Shown: positions 1 through 8,380, numbered from the stretch's first letter. The stretch: 32,493 nt of DNA from CAZIWX01 sp964543125 (GCA_964543125.1 CAZIWX010000017.1:1-32493); one strand, 5' to 3'. Made by a program: numbers and translations. Notes: generated from the sequence alone by a model not told the origin.

Positions 1-2
1 AT

Positions 3-572
3 ATTCTGGTTTTCAAAACTCCAAAATCCATTGCACCGGTGGTGACTTTTCGGCACCAGGAACATGTTCAGGATTTTCGCTTTGCGTGTGTAACCTGCCA
101 TGAAGACCAAAGCTGCGTGAAGTGCCATGCTTATCAGTCACCCGCAGTTACGCCAATTGTTGCCACACTGTCTGAGCATCACAAACCCTGTAGCACTTGT
201 CACGCAACCGATGCTAAAACCAATTGCACCCAGTGCCATAAGGAGGCTGTTACCACCTCCGGGTTCACCCATGCCATGACTGGTTGGCCCTTGAATCGCT
301 TTCATCTAAAACAACAGTGTACCGTCTGTCATGACGCCAACCAACCAGTGAAACGCTTAGATCCCACCTGCACCAATTGCCACCACAATTTTGAGCCCGG
401 TGAATTTGACCATGCCCGTACGGGGTTGGAATTATTTGAAGCCCATCAGGAAGCGGATTGTGGTAATTGCCATATTGACCGGAAATTCGGGCAAAAGCCC
501 GGTTGCTATGAATGCCATGATGATAAAAATTATCCGGATGATCTACCCGGTGAGTGGTTGAACAAGAAGTGA
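3..572 (+). CDS. Multihaem c-type cytochrome, 5'-truncated by window edge
   Basis: Eight CxxCH haem c sites are visible in about 190 residues (CVTCH, CVKCH, CSTCH, CTQCH, CTVCH, CTNCH, CGNCH, CYECH). Short spacers and many extra histidines suggest bis-His haems packed as in multihaem electron-transfer proteins. A GTG at 39 could be read as a start, but the frame is open to the left edge and no signal peptide follows the GTG. Haem c is attached outside the cytoplasm, so an export signal is needed, and the true start most likely lies upstream of the window. The role is probably periplasmic or surface electron transfer. The gene ends convergently with the next cytochrome, 89 bp away. The family beyond a multihaem cytochrome cannot be assigned. 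Confidence 0.85.
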   Translation: MLVFKTPKSIAPVVTFRHQEHVQDFRFACVTCHEDQSCVKCHAYQSPAVTPIVATLSEHHKPCSTCHATDAKTNCTQCHKEAVTTSGFTHAMTGWPLNRFHLKQQCTVCHDANQPVKRLDPTCTNCHHNFEPGEFDHARTGLELFEAHQEADCGNCHIDRKFGQKPGCYECHDDKNYPDDLPGEWLNKK

Positions 573-661
573 GATCAATCCGTGCTAGCTGCTGACTCCT
601 GGTTTTTCTAATTTATTTTTATTTCAAGACTGAATCTGATATCGTGTTTTGCACCCGGGCA

Positions 662-1519
662 TTATTTATTGTGACACATATAGCACAACTTACCCTGCGG
701 CAGACGCAGGAAATGTTGATTGTCCCCGGGGCCACCGAAGGCCACATCATCGATACCCAGCTTTCCGTGGACATAATGACAGGTATTGCATTGGATTTTG
801 TGATCCGGCGACAGCGGTAAAATAATATTATAATCCCGTTCCGACCTTTTAAATTGGGCCAGAATATTTTTATTGACCTTATAAATATCGATACCCCAGT
901 GATTTTTTTCGTGCGTATGGAGAGCATGGCATTTGTTGCAAGTGCCTTCCATCGTAGCACCCATTTCCCGGGCGACTTTGGCCGGCGTATTCGGATTCGG
1001 CGGGTGCAAATGACAAACCTGACACACCGAATGGTCCACACTTCCGTCTGCGGCGATCATTTTCAGATGAGGATTCATTTTCTGGTAATCCTTTCGGGCA
1101 TGGCACTGATAACAAAAATCCAGCTCTTCTTTGTAGGGTCCCCCCCGAAGGAATGAAGCGTTGGAACGATCATATTTTACGGGCATGCTGTGACAGGTAA
1201 CGCATGTCACTGAATCCGAATTGGCAAGCGGAAAAGTCGCTGGTATTTTTATTTTTTCACTTTTCAAATTAAGGTGGTACAAAGGATGAATGTCGGCATC
1301 CACCACGGCGGCGGAATGACATTGCAAACAGGCGCCAGGAACATAAGTGTCCCGGGCGGGTTTCTGATTGGGTGTATGGCAAATAGTACAATCACCACCG
1401 TGATGCGGATTTTGAGACCCTGGCAGCGTTAGTTGGGTTTGACCAAAGGTGATGCCCACCATTAAGCACAGGCTTACGAGCAAGAGTTTGTAATGCGTAA
1501 GGTGGTCTCCTGAACGCAT
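662..1519 (-). CDS. Octahaem c-type cytochrome, exported
   Basis: The protein has eight CxxCH motifs (CTICH, CLQCH, CVTCH, CYQCH, CQVCH, CNKCH, CNTCH, CYMCH), the last almost at the C-terminus. A hydrophobic segment (YKLLLVSLCLMVGITFGQ) near the N-terminus acts as signal peptide, so the protein is periplasmic or surface exposed. The start at 1519 gives a signal of normal length (285 aa). An in-frame ATG at 1573 would add 18 polar residues and has a weak AGGG-type ribosome site, so it cannot be excluded. Haem sites pair with nearby histidines such as NPHHGGDC and HLHPPNP, as in cytochromes that use bis-His ligation. It faces the truncated cytochrome on the left, and the two may serve the same electron-transfer chain. 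The substrate or partner is unknown. Confidence 0.87.
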   Translation of the reverse strand: MRSGDHLTHYKLLLVSLCLMVGITFGQTQLTLPGSQNPHHGGDCTICHTPNQKPARDTYVPGACLQCHSAAVVDADIHPLYHLNLKSEKIKIPATFPLANSDSVTCVTCHSMPVKYDRSNASFLRGGPYKEELDFCYQCHARKDYQKMNPHLKMIAADGSVDHSVCQVCHLHPPNPNTPAKVAREMGATMEGTCNKCHALHTHEKNHWGIDIYKVNKNILAQFKRSERDYNIILPLSPDHKIQCNTCHYVHGKLGIDDVAFGGPGDNQHFLRLPQGKLCYMCHNK

Positions 1520-1779
1520 TTGGATTGTATCGTATTGTGCTCTGGTGAACAGGTGATTTTCACGCAAATTCATGGGGTTTCCCTAGGTTGCTTATCTGAG
1601 AAAGAAGGACGCCCACCGGCCCTGAATTGATCTATAAATATCTTCAAAGAATGCTGATGCGGTAAGGCTTTGTTTGTCTATAACTAATATATGCCCTGCG
1701 CGGGAAATGTAAAAGGGTGAAGTATTGCAATCAGATTCTCATTCATCCAACCGAGGCTACTCCCGGCGAGGCTAATTAC

Positions 1780-1787
1780 TATATTTG
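1780..1787 (+). promoter_or_regulatory. Possible -7 promoter element (TATATTTG)
   Basis: TATATTTG matches the TAnnTTTG -7 consensus known from Bacteroidota and lies 33 bp before the acetyltransferase start. No good TTTG -33 element is seen at the usual distance, so this is weak. The rest of the gap between the divergent cytochrome and acetyltransferase genes shows nothing else recognisable. Confidence 0.25.
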
Positions 1788-1820
1788 ATTTGCGTTATTG
1801 ATGTATGAAGGAGTGAAGTG

Positions 1821-2321
1821 ATGTCTGATGTTCAAAATATGACGATCCGATTTGCAAACAAGACCGATATAGCGTTGATCCTCACATTTATAAAAGGACT
1901 CGCTGAATATGAACGCATGCCGGATGAGGTAGTGGCTACCGAAGCCAGTCTCCAACAGACACTTTTTGGAAATCACAAAGTTGCAGAAGTGATTTTGGGC
2001 TTTGTTGCGGAACAACCGGTTGGCTTCGCTCTTTTCTTTCATAATTATTCCACCTTTTTAGGTCGTCCAGGAATCTATCTGGAAGATTTGTTCATTAATC
2101 CTGAGATGCGGGGCAAGGGCTATGGGAAAGCTTTATTAAGTTATTTAGCCCAAATTGCTATCGACCGGAAATGTGGGCGGCTGGAATGGTCGGTTTTGAA
2201 CTGGAATGAGCCAGCTATAAAATTTTATAAGAAGCTTGGCGCAAAAGCACGGAACGGATGGACTGTTTACCGAGTGACCGATGATCCGCTTGATCAATTG
2301 GCTCAGGAGGGAAGTTATTAG
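1821..2321 (+). CDS. GNAT-family N-acetyltransferase (SSAT/thialysine-acetyltransferase-like)
   Basis: A cytoplasmic acetyltransferase of 166 aa that would move an acetyl group from acetyl-CoA to an amine. The acetyl-CoA motif A is clear: DLFINPEMRGKGYGKALL around residues 93-110, with the RGKGYG loop. It is followed by the typical GNAT tail NEPAIKFYKKLGA. The LEWSVLNWN segment before that tail is characteristic of the spermidine/spermine-thialysine acetyltransferase subgroup, so the substrate could be a polyamine or lysine analogue. The ATG at 1821 is chosen because GAAGGAG lies 7 bp upstream; an in-frame GTG at 1818 is less well placed. It is a single gene with no operon partner, and divergent from the octahaem cytochrome. 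Confidence 0.9.
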   Translation: MSDVQNMTIRFANKTDIALILTFIKGLAEYERMPDEVVATEASLQQTLFGNHKVAEVILGFVAEQPVGFALFFHNYSTFLGRPGIYLEDLFINPEMRGKGYGKALLSYLAQIAIDRKCGRLEWSVLNWNEPAIKFYKKLGAKARNGWTVYRVTDDPLDQLAQEGSY

Positions 2322-2375
2322 ATTTGGCTTGCCCGTAGTGAAGTGCTCTAATATCTTTGCGCGCTTTTTACCAAG

Positions 2376-2449
2376 GGCAGAGTAGCTCAGTCGGTTAGAG
2401 CATCGGTTTCATAAGCCGAGTGTCGGCGGTTCGAGTCCGCCCTCTGCTA
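2376..2449 (+). tRNA. tRNA-Met (anticodon CAT), probably elongator
   Basis: A full cloverleaf folds by eye. The acceptor GGCAGAG pairs with CTCTGCT (one G-U at the end), the D arm is GCTC/GAGC, and the anticodon stem TCGGT/GCCGA holds the loop TTCATAA. The variable loop is GTGTC and the T arm is GGCGG-TTCGAGT-CCGCC; the discriminator is A. CCA is not encoded. It lacks the C1:A72 mismatch and the three G:C pairs in the anticodon stem that mark initiator tRNA, so elongator Met is the best call. tRNA-Ile with a modified CAT anticodon is the alternative. Confidence 0.93.
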
Positions 2450-2454
2450 CAGTT

Positions 2455-2661
2455 TTGTACTACACTTATGTTCTATACAGCCCAACCTATGATAAGATTT
2501 ACATCGGGATGACCAATGATGTGGAACGACGATTATTTGAGCATAATACGCGTAGTACTCATGGATGGACCAAGCATTACCGGCCCTGGGTTCTGATCCA
2601 TACGGAATCCTTTCCAACTTAGCCAGAAGCTTTACGGCGTAATCGAGCACTACATCGGTGA
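2455..2661 (+). pseudogene. Broken GIY-YIG nuclease-like gene directly after the tRNA
   Basis: From a TTG at 2455, 6 bases after the tRNA end, the frame reads YYTYVLYSPTYDKIYIGMT followed by NDVERRLFEHN. This is the start of the small GIY-YIG family (UPF0213-like): the GIY half appears as YVLY and the YIG half as IYIG, with the usual N-xx-RR-xx-EHN helix. A TAG at 2620 stops the frame after 55 codons. The same frame then continues with PEALRRNRAL, which matches the family's next conserved stretch, and stops again at 2659. Intact members run to about 80-100 aa, so this copy is truncated and has an internal stop. Sequencing error is possible, but the tail is lost as well. Confidence 0.7.
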
Positions 2662-2782
2662 CTTTGAATCAGTTCGACTCTTATATCCAGAGTTTAAAGA
2701 CATTAAAACCATCAGTCTCATTGTCAGATTATCCAAAGGAATTGTGCAACAATACATTGACCTTTTACCGTTAGAAAATTAA
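2624..2782 (+). pseudogene. C-terminal protein remnant (possibly DUF1670-like helix-turn-helix)
   Basis: A different frame from the GIY-YIG remnant overlaps its end and reads EHYIGDFESVRLLYPEFKDI and then SKGIVQQYIDLLPLEN to a TAA at 2780. The amino-acid pattern looks like real protein: a predicted helix, turn and helix near the C-terminus. The pattern Y-[IL]-x-D-[FY]-x-x-V-x-x-L recalls the C-terminal part of DUF1670 proteins, as judged from memory only. No start codon with a ribosome site is present, so this is the tail of a larger gene whose front is gone. It fills the space between the tRNA and the large convergent gene. Confidence 0.4.
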
Positions 2783-2812
2783 AATCTTAACATCCTTCGG
2801 TATCATTTGATA

Positions 2813-5800
2813 CTATTTCAAGTAGAGCAGTTTGATAGCTTGGGAATACGATCTGGCTTCCAATCTGGCGAAGTAGATGCCGGTTGAGACTGGTTGCCCG
2901 GAGTCATCGGTTCCGTTCCATTGGTATTGATGCCAACCAACCGGCTGGGAATCGTAAACGATGTTCCGGATTATTCGGCCGGTGATATCGTAAATGAATA
3001 ATTTGACAGTTGTTTGTTCCGGTATTCCGTATCTGATCGTTGTGGTTGGGTTGAAAGGATTGGGGAAGTTGGGAGCCAGGTATACTGTTTCAGGTGGTTG
3101 TATGCGAGTGTCACTATTTACAGAAACTGTTTCCTGATAAAGGGCCGAAATGTCCTCGGCCGTGAGCGCGTAATCATACAAACGAATATCATCTAAAATG
3201 CCCTTAAAATTGTACTGGGTATTCCCCGGCAGCACCTGTCCGATGGTGAGGTCGAAGCTGGTCGTCAAAATATCACCTGAGAAAGTGGTGTGCTGGTCCA
3301 ACGCCCCGTTCAGATAGATATCAAAATTTATCCCATCATAGATAGTCACTATATGGTAATCGGTGTTTAGCTCCAGTTCGGTGGCTGAATCCAGATCGCG
3401 AATGCCACTGGTGGTCTTCACGGTCCAGCGGATACGCTGATTGGTGATGGATATCTTCCAGCGATTCTCCCAGTTGCCGTGGCTGATAGGATAAGCCTCC
3501 CGGCCGAAGAATTCCTCGACATTGATCCACAAACTAATGCTAATGGCATTTGTGAAATTCAAACTGCTGGTATTAGGAATCTGTACCCGGTCGGCAACGC
3601 CATCAAAATGAAGTGCGGCATTGGGATTTCCGGCCCGATCAGCCACGTAAGTCGCTCCTGAAAGAGTACCGTTGTTCCCGTACCCACTGTAATCGTTCAC
3701 ATTCCCGCTAAAAGGCAGGTATAAGGCCGGATATCCGAAATCACCTCCCGTAGAATCGGTGACAACGAGATTGACTGTTGCGCTGTCTGAAGCCGCATAG
3801 GGATCTTCCACTAGGCAACGGATGGTATACGTCCCCGCCGCGGCGGGCGCCAGCCAGTTTACTGCTGAACCGCTTCCACTCAAAGTCCCGCCACTCGGAG
3901 CAGTCCAGTAATAGGTGAGCTCGTCACTATCTTCATCGCTGGCCAGACAGGTGATGACGCTGGTCATATTCGGCCCGACGAAGGCCGGCTCGGCGTCAAG
4001 AGACTCAATGACAGGTGCATGGTTGAAATGCTGCACAACCTGTAATGAATCATAAGCGATGGTCACCAGACCATCCCCATCAAGGACGTGGATGCTTAAT
4101 TCGTAAATCCCTGTATCAGCAGGCGCCGTGAATTGGATGCTGGGACCGGTAGCAGCGAGTTGATTACCTTCCATATACCAGGTAAATCCCAGTGTTTGTC
4201 CGTCTTCACGATCTTCAGCCTCACAGAAGAAATTTACGGTTGACGCGGCTTCCACCACCGGCGTCGGCGTGCCGAAACTCTTGATCCGGGGCGGGTGATT
4301 TACCACAATTCCGGCGTCATAGTCAACGATGATTCCATCAATAAGCAATTTCTCAAATTCAAAGGTTTGACTCCCCCCGGCCGGAACGACAGCCACCAGC
4401 CAGGCGCTATCTCCCATGATATTCAAGTGAGCAGTATCCGTAACCGCGCTTAAGACAATCTGGTTGGAGGTCAACTCATAAATATCATGCATACCCGGCG
4501 GCAGCGGCAGGTCAATCAGCCTGGGCGTAGCATAGGGATTATAATAAAGGAAGGTCGGGTAAGCCGGAGCATGGTACCAGTCCGTGGCCAGCAGATCCAG
4601 TTGTAGAATACCTGGAATATTGGTGGTGTCCACCACGGCAGCGAGATAACCCACCTGGGAAGAGCTGTAAAGAGAAAGGTTCGTAGCACCCCAACCGCCA
4701 CTGATGGCATCCCCGGTGGCATAAGGACTTATACCCATCCAGGTCTCCCGCAGGGATTCATGGGCGATGTATGAATTCGGATCATACTCAAAGGACCAGC
4801 TCTCACTGTCCTGATTCTCAGGTGGCAGATAATTGGGATAGAAAAGCCGGCTGGCATTAGCCAGATTAAGAATCCATTTCCCCAGGGCCCGGGCAAAACG
4901 GTCATCATAGCGTGCCAGCGGCGCCAGGGCACCGGCTTGCTGAAAGCCATTCATGGAAAAAGCGTAGCCGTCGTAGAGAGCCTCTCCGATAAGACCATCG
5001 CAGTCATAGCCGCCCCAGTTGCCCAGGGTAGCGCCCCAGTTTCGTAAAGGAGTAATATCAAAACACCAATTCAGAAATTTCTCCACATCGTAATTGGTGC
5101 CTAACTCCGCATTCATACGGGCGGCAATCACGGCGCCATACGGCATCTGGACCTCGTAGGCAGGATTGCTGGTGCGGGCATTCAGGAATTCCAGAGCCCA
5201 TTCCGCCCCCATTCTCAAGCTGTCCTCGCCTAACTCGGTGTAAGCGAGGTAGAGCAGCCAGCCGATGGCCCCGGCCGCCTCGGGTTCCACTACGCCGTTG
5301 TCATTGGGTGTCATGGTGGACAGCGACCAGGCCCGGTGATTGAAATTCCCAAAATTCCAGGGATAGGCGTTACCACCCATGGTTACCACAGCCCGGAACC
5401 AGCGCCGGGCAACGCTTTCGAATTGCTGAGTAGCCACTCCATAATCGTCGTACAGATCCCTGAGCTGATAGAAAAAAACATTGGGCATCGTGTCGTACCA
5501 CCAATCATTGCCACTGGAGGTTACAAAACCGTTCAGATATACATTCTCGCTGGGACGGTTATTGAACCACTCCTGACTGCCCAGCACGTAATTGAATCCG
5601 GCCTGATTGGATTTATCGATCCCCATCAGGGAGGCGCCCACCAGCGCCGGAATGCAATTGATTCCTTCGGCGTTATTGGGATAGGGCGTGCCCACCACCG
5701 TATGCAAGCCGAAACTATTATTTTCGGGGTAGTTCACCGTATTTGTATTTAACCAGGACAGAGGCAGATAATCTCCGCTGGCAGTCAGATCAAACACCAG

Positions 5801-5953
5801 GGAATCATAGCCCCGGGCGACCTCCTTCCAGTCACGCATTTCATAGGGTTGTGGAAAGTTCGGCATCAGTTCAATGCGATCGATATTAATCTGCTGGGCC
5901 GGCAGTAAAACAACGAAACAGTTCAGTATCAGTACGGTGCGGAAGCTAGACAT
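2813..5953 (-). CDS. Large secreted protein: six-hairpin-like N-domain, two Ig/PKD-like domains, LamG, T9SS-type sorting domain
   Basis: The N-terminus MSSFRTVLILNCFVVLLPAQ is a signal peptide. Residues about 30-500 are rich in W, Y and aromatic-flanked helices and resemble an (alpha/alpha)-toroid glycosidase or lyase fold; no catalytic residues can be named. Two Ig/PKD-like domains follow at about 555-645 and 648-737, each starting with NH(P/A)P. A LamG/concanavalin-like domain spans about 741-945 (YLPFSGNVNDYSGYGNNG, IDDIRLYDYAL-type ending). The last 90 residues contain NFPNPFNPTTTIRYGIP and GTDDSGQPVSTGIYFARL, the FlgD-like C-terminal domain used by type IX secretion or surface anchoring in FCB bacteria. 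It is the last gene of the sugar locus, 250 bp after its neighbour. It likely binds or cleaves the target polysaccharide at the cell surface. Confidence 0.8.
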   Translation of the reverse strand: MSSFRTVLILNCFVVLLPAQQINIDRIELMPNFPQPYEMRDWKEVARGYDSLVFDLTASGDYLPLSWLNTNTVNYPENNSFGLHTVVGTPYPNNAEGINCIPALVGASLMGIDKSNQAGFNYVLGSQEWFNNRPSENVYLNGFVTSSGNDWWYDTMPNVFFYQLRDLYDDYGVATQQFESVARRWFRAVVTMGGNAYPWNFGNFNHRAWSLSTMTPNDNGVVEPEAAGAIGWLLYLAYTELGEDSLRMGAEWALEFLNARTSNPAYEVQMPYGAVIAARMNAELGTNYDVEKFLNWCFDITPLRNWGATLGNWGGYDCDGLIGEALYDGYAFSMNGFQQAGALAPLARYDDRFARALGKWILNLANASRLFYPNYLPPENQDSESWSFEYDPNSYIAHESLRETWMGISPYATGDAISGGWGATNLSLYSSSQVGYLAAVVDTTNIPGILQLDLLATDWYHAPAYPTFLYYNPYATPRLIDLPLPPGMHDIYELTSNQIVLSAVTDTAHLNIMGDSAWLVAVVPAGGSQTFEFEKLLIDGIIVDYDAGIVVNHPPRIKSFGTPTPVVEAASTVNFFCEAEDREDGQTLGFTWYMEGNQLAATGPSIQFTAPADTGIYELSIHVLDGDGLVTIAYDSLQVVQHFNHAPVIESLDAEPAFVGPNMTSVITCLASDEDSDELTYYWTAPSGGTLSGSGSAVNWLAPAAAGTYTIRCLVEDPYAASDSATVNLVVTDSTGGDFGYPALYLPFSGNVNDYSGYGNNGTLSGATYVADRAGNPNAALHFDGVADRVQIPNTSSLNFTNAISISLWINVEEFFGREAYPISHGNWENRWKISITNQRIRWTVKTTSGIRDLDSATELELNTDYHIVTIYDGINFDIYLNGALDQHTTFSGDILTTSFDLTIGQVLPGNTQYNFKGILDDIRLYDYALTAEDISALYQETVSVNSDTRIQPPETVYLAPNFPNPFNPTTTIRYGIPEQTTVKLFIYDITGRIIRNIVYDSQPVGWHQYQWNGTDDSGQPVSTGIYFARLEARSYSQAIKLLYLK

Positions 5954-5985
5954 TATGATCGTCTTTCAGGACATTTCTTTCCAAG

Positions 5986-6210
5986 TTACGATAAAATCTT
6001 CATTTTGCGAAGATCAAAGCCTGATGATTGCGAATAAATGCCGGGCTTGAAGCGCAGAATTCGGATACTGTTGCCGGGCAGGCAACGCCAACCTGAATCA
6101 AATACTTTGAACACGGAGGTCCTTACCTGTGCAGGAACTAATTCTCCCAGGTCCACAGAGCAAGAACCGAAAAGAATCTTATCGAAATAATTTATAATCG
6201 GATTTACCAT
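5986..6210 (-). CDS. Small ORF (74 aa) overlapping the upstream stop, uncertain
   Basis: Its ATG lies inside ATGGTAA, where the TAA is the stop of the upstream (alpha/alpha)6 gene, a geometry that would allow translational coupling. The product has no signal peptide and no recognised domain. The segment LPGNSIRILRFKPG resembles the last strands of a glycosidase beta-sandwich. The ORF could therefore be a detached remnant of a C-terminal domain once fused to the upstream protein, or simply chance coding in a 250-bp spacer. Confidence 0.25.
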   Translation of the reverse strand: MVNPIINYFDKILFGSCSVDLGELVPAQVRTSVFKVFDSGWRCLPGNSIRILRFKPGIYSQSSGFDLRKMKILS

Positions 6211-7436
6211 CCGCCCCGTGCCTGAATAGCCAGGAGGCCTTCAATGGTGGATTCAGCACCTGAATTCCGGTTTACTTCATTTACAGCAGTAATCCCATCA
6301 AAGAACCGGCCGGATTCCGGATCGTACATCCGGGTCATGGCTGCATTCTGACCTTTGAACCAGGCAAATACCTGCTCTGCACGCCGCTGATAATCAGAGA
6401 AACCGGTTAGTGTGGCCAAGGCCTGCATCCCCCGATAAGTGGCACTCAGGCCATAGGCGATTTGCGGGTAATCACGAACCTGCCAATTACCAAGCGAATC
6501 ATATTTAATCTCGGCCGGAAAACCACGCTGGATGAGGGCCGGTACGAAATGATCGGCCCAAAGCCGCACACTGTTCAAATAGTGTTCATCACCCAGGAGC
6601 GCATAGGCCTTCAGGAGCGCTAGCGCCTGATTATTGCCCCAACCATGCCAAGTATTTTGCCAGCAGAAATACATACCGGAGTATGGTTCTTGCTCTTTTA
6701 TAAATTGCCAGCCAAGCAAGGCCTCCGCCAGGTACCTGATCTCCCGGTGATAGTCGAATTCTCCCAGCCCCTGAACGCTTGCCAGGGCGAGAAGCAATTC
6801 GGCGGATTGGTCCGGAGCATTTTTCAAATTCCAGCCGGGACGCTTCGTCCCGTCCTTCACTTTAACCATCCGGGGATAGCTGGAAAAAAGTGAATCAAGC
6901 CGGGGCTGGGAAGCCAGGAAACGGTTGGTGATCCTTTGAACTAAATTTTTATAAGCGGATTGGTTTTCGAAGATTCGATAGCCTGCTCCCAAACCGCGCA
7001 AGCCCCGGACCGCCCACCAGCCAAACGAAGCAACACTGGTCCGGTATTCTTTGTTAATCGAGCCGTCCTTGAACATGAAGTTGTACCACAGACCATCCTC
7101 CCGGCTGAGGTACAGGAGAAAACGAACCATGCCTTCCGCGACAGGTATCAGATCCCGGCGCTGATGGTGCCTGATCTCAAATTCCAGGATGTTCATAAAA
7201 CGTCCCACGTCGTCAACACAGGTGATACCTTCGCCTTTGGCCGCCACCGGTGCATAGCCGGGCGCTTCCGCGTAAATGGCGATCCACATCAGCGTTTCGC
7301 CTTCCACGACGGTGCTGTCTACCAGGTTGAGTGCATGATTCAGGTTCCCGGGAATGCGGTTGACATCCTTACTACTGCAATCTATAAGGCTATTCAACAG
7401 GAAGCTCAGAAGCAATATCCTGAACAACAGGCTCAT
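6204..7436 (-). CDS. (alpha/alpha)6-barrel glycosidase-like lipoprotein
   Basis: A 410-aa protein with an N-terminal hydrophobic signal ending in LIDCSS. The cysteine suggests a lipoprotein, although Asp before Cys departs from the usual lipobox. The motif EGITCVDDVGRFMNIL (about residues 69-84) is the CVDD-x-[AG]R signature seen in a group of six-hairpin proteins that often sit beside GH130 enzymes. Repeating W-rich helix pairs (GWNLKNAPDQSAELLLALA, TWHGWGNNQALALLKAYALL) and a closing SGAESTIEGLLAIQ fit an (alpha/alpha)6 toroid. The start overlaps the GH130 stop by 4 bp (ATGA), so the two are translationally coupled. It is likely a periplasmic exo- or debranching hydrolase acting before import. 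The catalytic residues and family number are not certain. Confidence 0.72.
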   Translation of the reverse strand: MSLLFRILLLSFLLNSLIDCSSKDVNRIPGNLNHALNLVDSTVVEGETLMWIAIYAEAPGYAPVAAKGEGITCVDDVGRFMNILEFEIRHHQRRDLIPVAEGMVRFLLYLSREDGLWYNFMFKDGSINKEYRTSVASFGWWAVRGLRGLGAGYRIFENQSAYKNLVQRITNRFLASQPRLDSLFSSYPRMVKVKDGTKRPGWNLKNAPDQSAELLLALASVQGLGEFDYHREIRYLAEALLGWQFIKEQEPYSGMYFCWQNTWHGWGNNQALALLKAYALLGDEHYLNSVRLWADHFVPALIQRGFPAEIKYDSLGNWQVRDYPQIAYGLSATYRGMQALATLTGFSDYQRRAEQVFAWFKGQNAAMTRMYDPESGRFFDGITAVNEVNRNSGAESTIEGLLAIQARGGW

Positions 7437-8341
7437 ACCAGCCAGTCCTTCTTTTCGAAAACGACGTCACTCTTGAGGATATAGGCGGCGCCGATCATGC
7501 TGTCAGCCCCGGCATAAATAATATCGTAACGGTCATCCCGGTCAATAGTGGCACAACTAAAGATTACATTCGGGACCGGGCCCCGGCGTTCCCATTCCTC
7601 CTTTGATTCAATGATGGGTTGGCTGTGCCGCGCCAGTACTCGTCTGGGGTTGTCAGGATCAAGCAAAGCTGCTCCCAGGCGATATTGCCGTTTATCATCC
7701 ACTGCGTGATAAATCAACAGCCAGCCTTTAGCATGCGGAACGGGTGGTCCGGCGATGCCGATCTTGCGGGCTTCCCAGCCACCGGGTATGGGACTCATGA
7801 TGGCGGTATGATTCGTATAGATTTTAAAGTCTTGCGTGCCGGCGATCCAGATGTCCACCCCCCGGCGATGTAATAGCAGGTATTGATTGCCGAACTTCTG
7901 CGGGAAAAAAGCGGCATTCTTGTTTTTCTCATCCAGCACGACTCCCTGCCGTTCCCAATGTTTACAATCATCACTCAGAGCCAGGCAAATCCGGTAATCA
8001 TAATGATAGCGACCACCGAAACCGGTGTAGGTCATGAAAAAACAACCATCCAATTTTACGATGCGCGGATCTTCAGGTCCCCGCAGCTCTTGAGGAACAT
8101 CATTTTTCAGGATTGGTTTTGGCAATCGTTGCCAATCGACAATATTTTCGCTCCAGGCATAGCCTAGATTATTTACATAATCCCCGAAACTTTTGTGTCC
8201 TCCGATGTTGGTGGCGCGATAGATCATGTGATAAATCCCGTTTTCATAAACGGCGCCGGCATTGAAAACCGCGGCTCGTTCCCATTCGTGCTCCGGTATG
8301 GGTTTTAGAATCGGGTCTGGCGTGTAGCGCGTTAATTCCAA
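7433..8341 (-). CDS. GH130 glycoside phosphorylase (beta-mannoside type)
   Basis: GH130 enzymes split beta-mannosides with phosphate, releasing alpha-mannose-1-phosphate. The five-bladed propeller signatures are present: AVFNAGA (24-30), RGPEDPRI (87-94, with the candidate catalytic Asp91), FFPQKF (145-150) and GWLLIYHAV (206-214). Residues that correspond by pattern to the phosphate pocket are kept: Arg159/160 in LLHRRG, Lys193 in RKIGIAGPP, His203 and Tyr211. This favours a phosphorylase over the hydrolytic GH130 members. At 302 aa without signal peptide it is a short cytoplasmic form. The start is TTG at 8341, with AGAAGGGA about 10 bp upstream. It follows the two permeases and should act on the imported oligosaccharide. 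The exact linkage (beta-1,2, beta-1,4 or other) cannot be read. Confidence 0.88.
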   Translation of the reverse strand: MELTRYTPDPILKPIPEHEWERAAVFNAGAVYENGIYHMIYRATNIGGHKSFGDYVNNLGYAWSENIVDWQRLPKPILKNDVPQELRGPEDPRIVKLDGCFFMTYTGFGGRYHYDYRICLALSDDCKHWERQGVVLDEKNKNAAFFPQKFGNQYLLLHRRGVDIWIAGTQDFKIYTNHTAIMSPIPGGWEARKIGIAGPPVPHAKGWLLIYHAVDDKRQYRLGAALLDPDNPRRVLARHSQPIIESKEEWERRGPVPNVIFSCATIDRDDRYDIIYAGADSMIGAAYILKSDVVFEKKDWLV

Positions 8342-8380
8342 TTGTTCTGATCCCTTCTTTAATAATTGGTAATGTAGCTA

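Noticed and set aside
573..661. Terminator between the convergent cytochromes
   Set aside because: No convincing stem-loop was found in this 89-bp gap, only T-rich sequence.
619..1041. 140-codon open frame on the minus strand
   Set aside because: It is a shifted frame of the octahaem cytochrome gene, which has eight haem motifs in the chosen frame.
2376..2449. Initiator tRNA-fMet
   Set aside because: The acceptor end is a G-U pair rather than the C-A mismatch, and the anticodon stem lacks three consecutive G-C pairs.
5336..5752. 138-codon plus-strand frame
   Set aside because: It is antisense to the 1046-aa secreted protein, with no start signal and no recognisable motif.
6960..7484. 174-codon plus-strand frame
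   Set aside because: It runs antisense across the six-hairpin and GH130 genes, both well supported.
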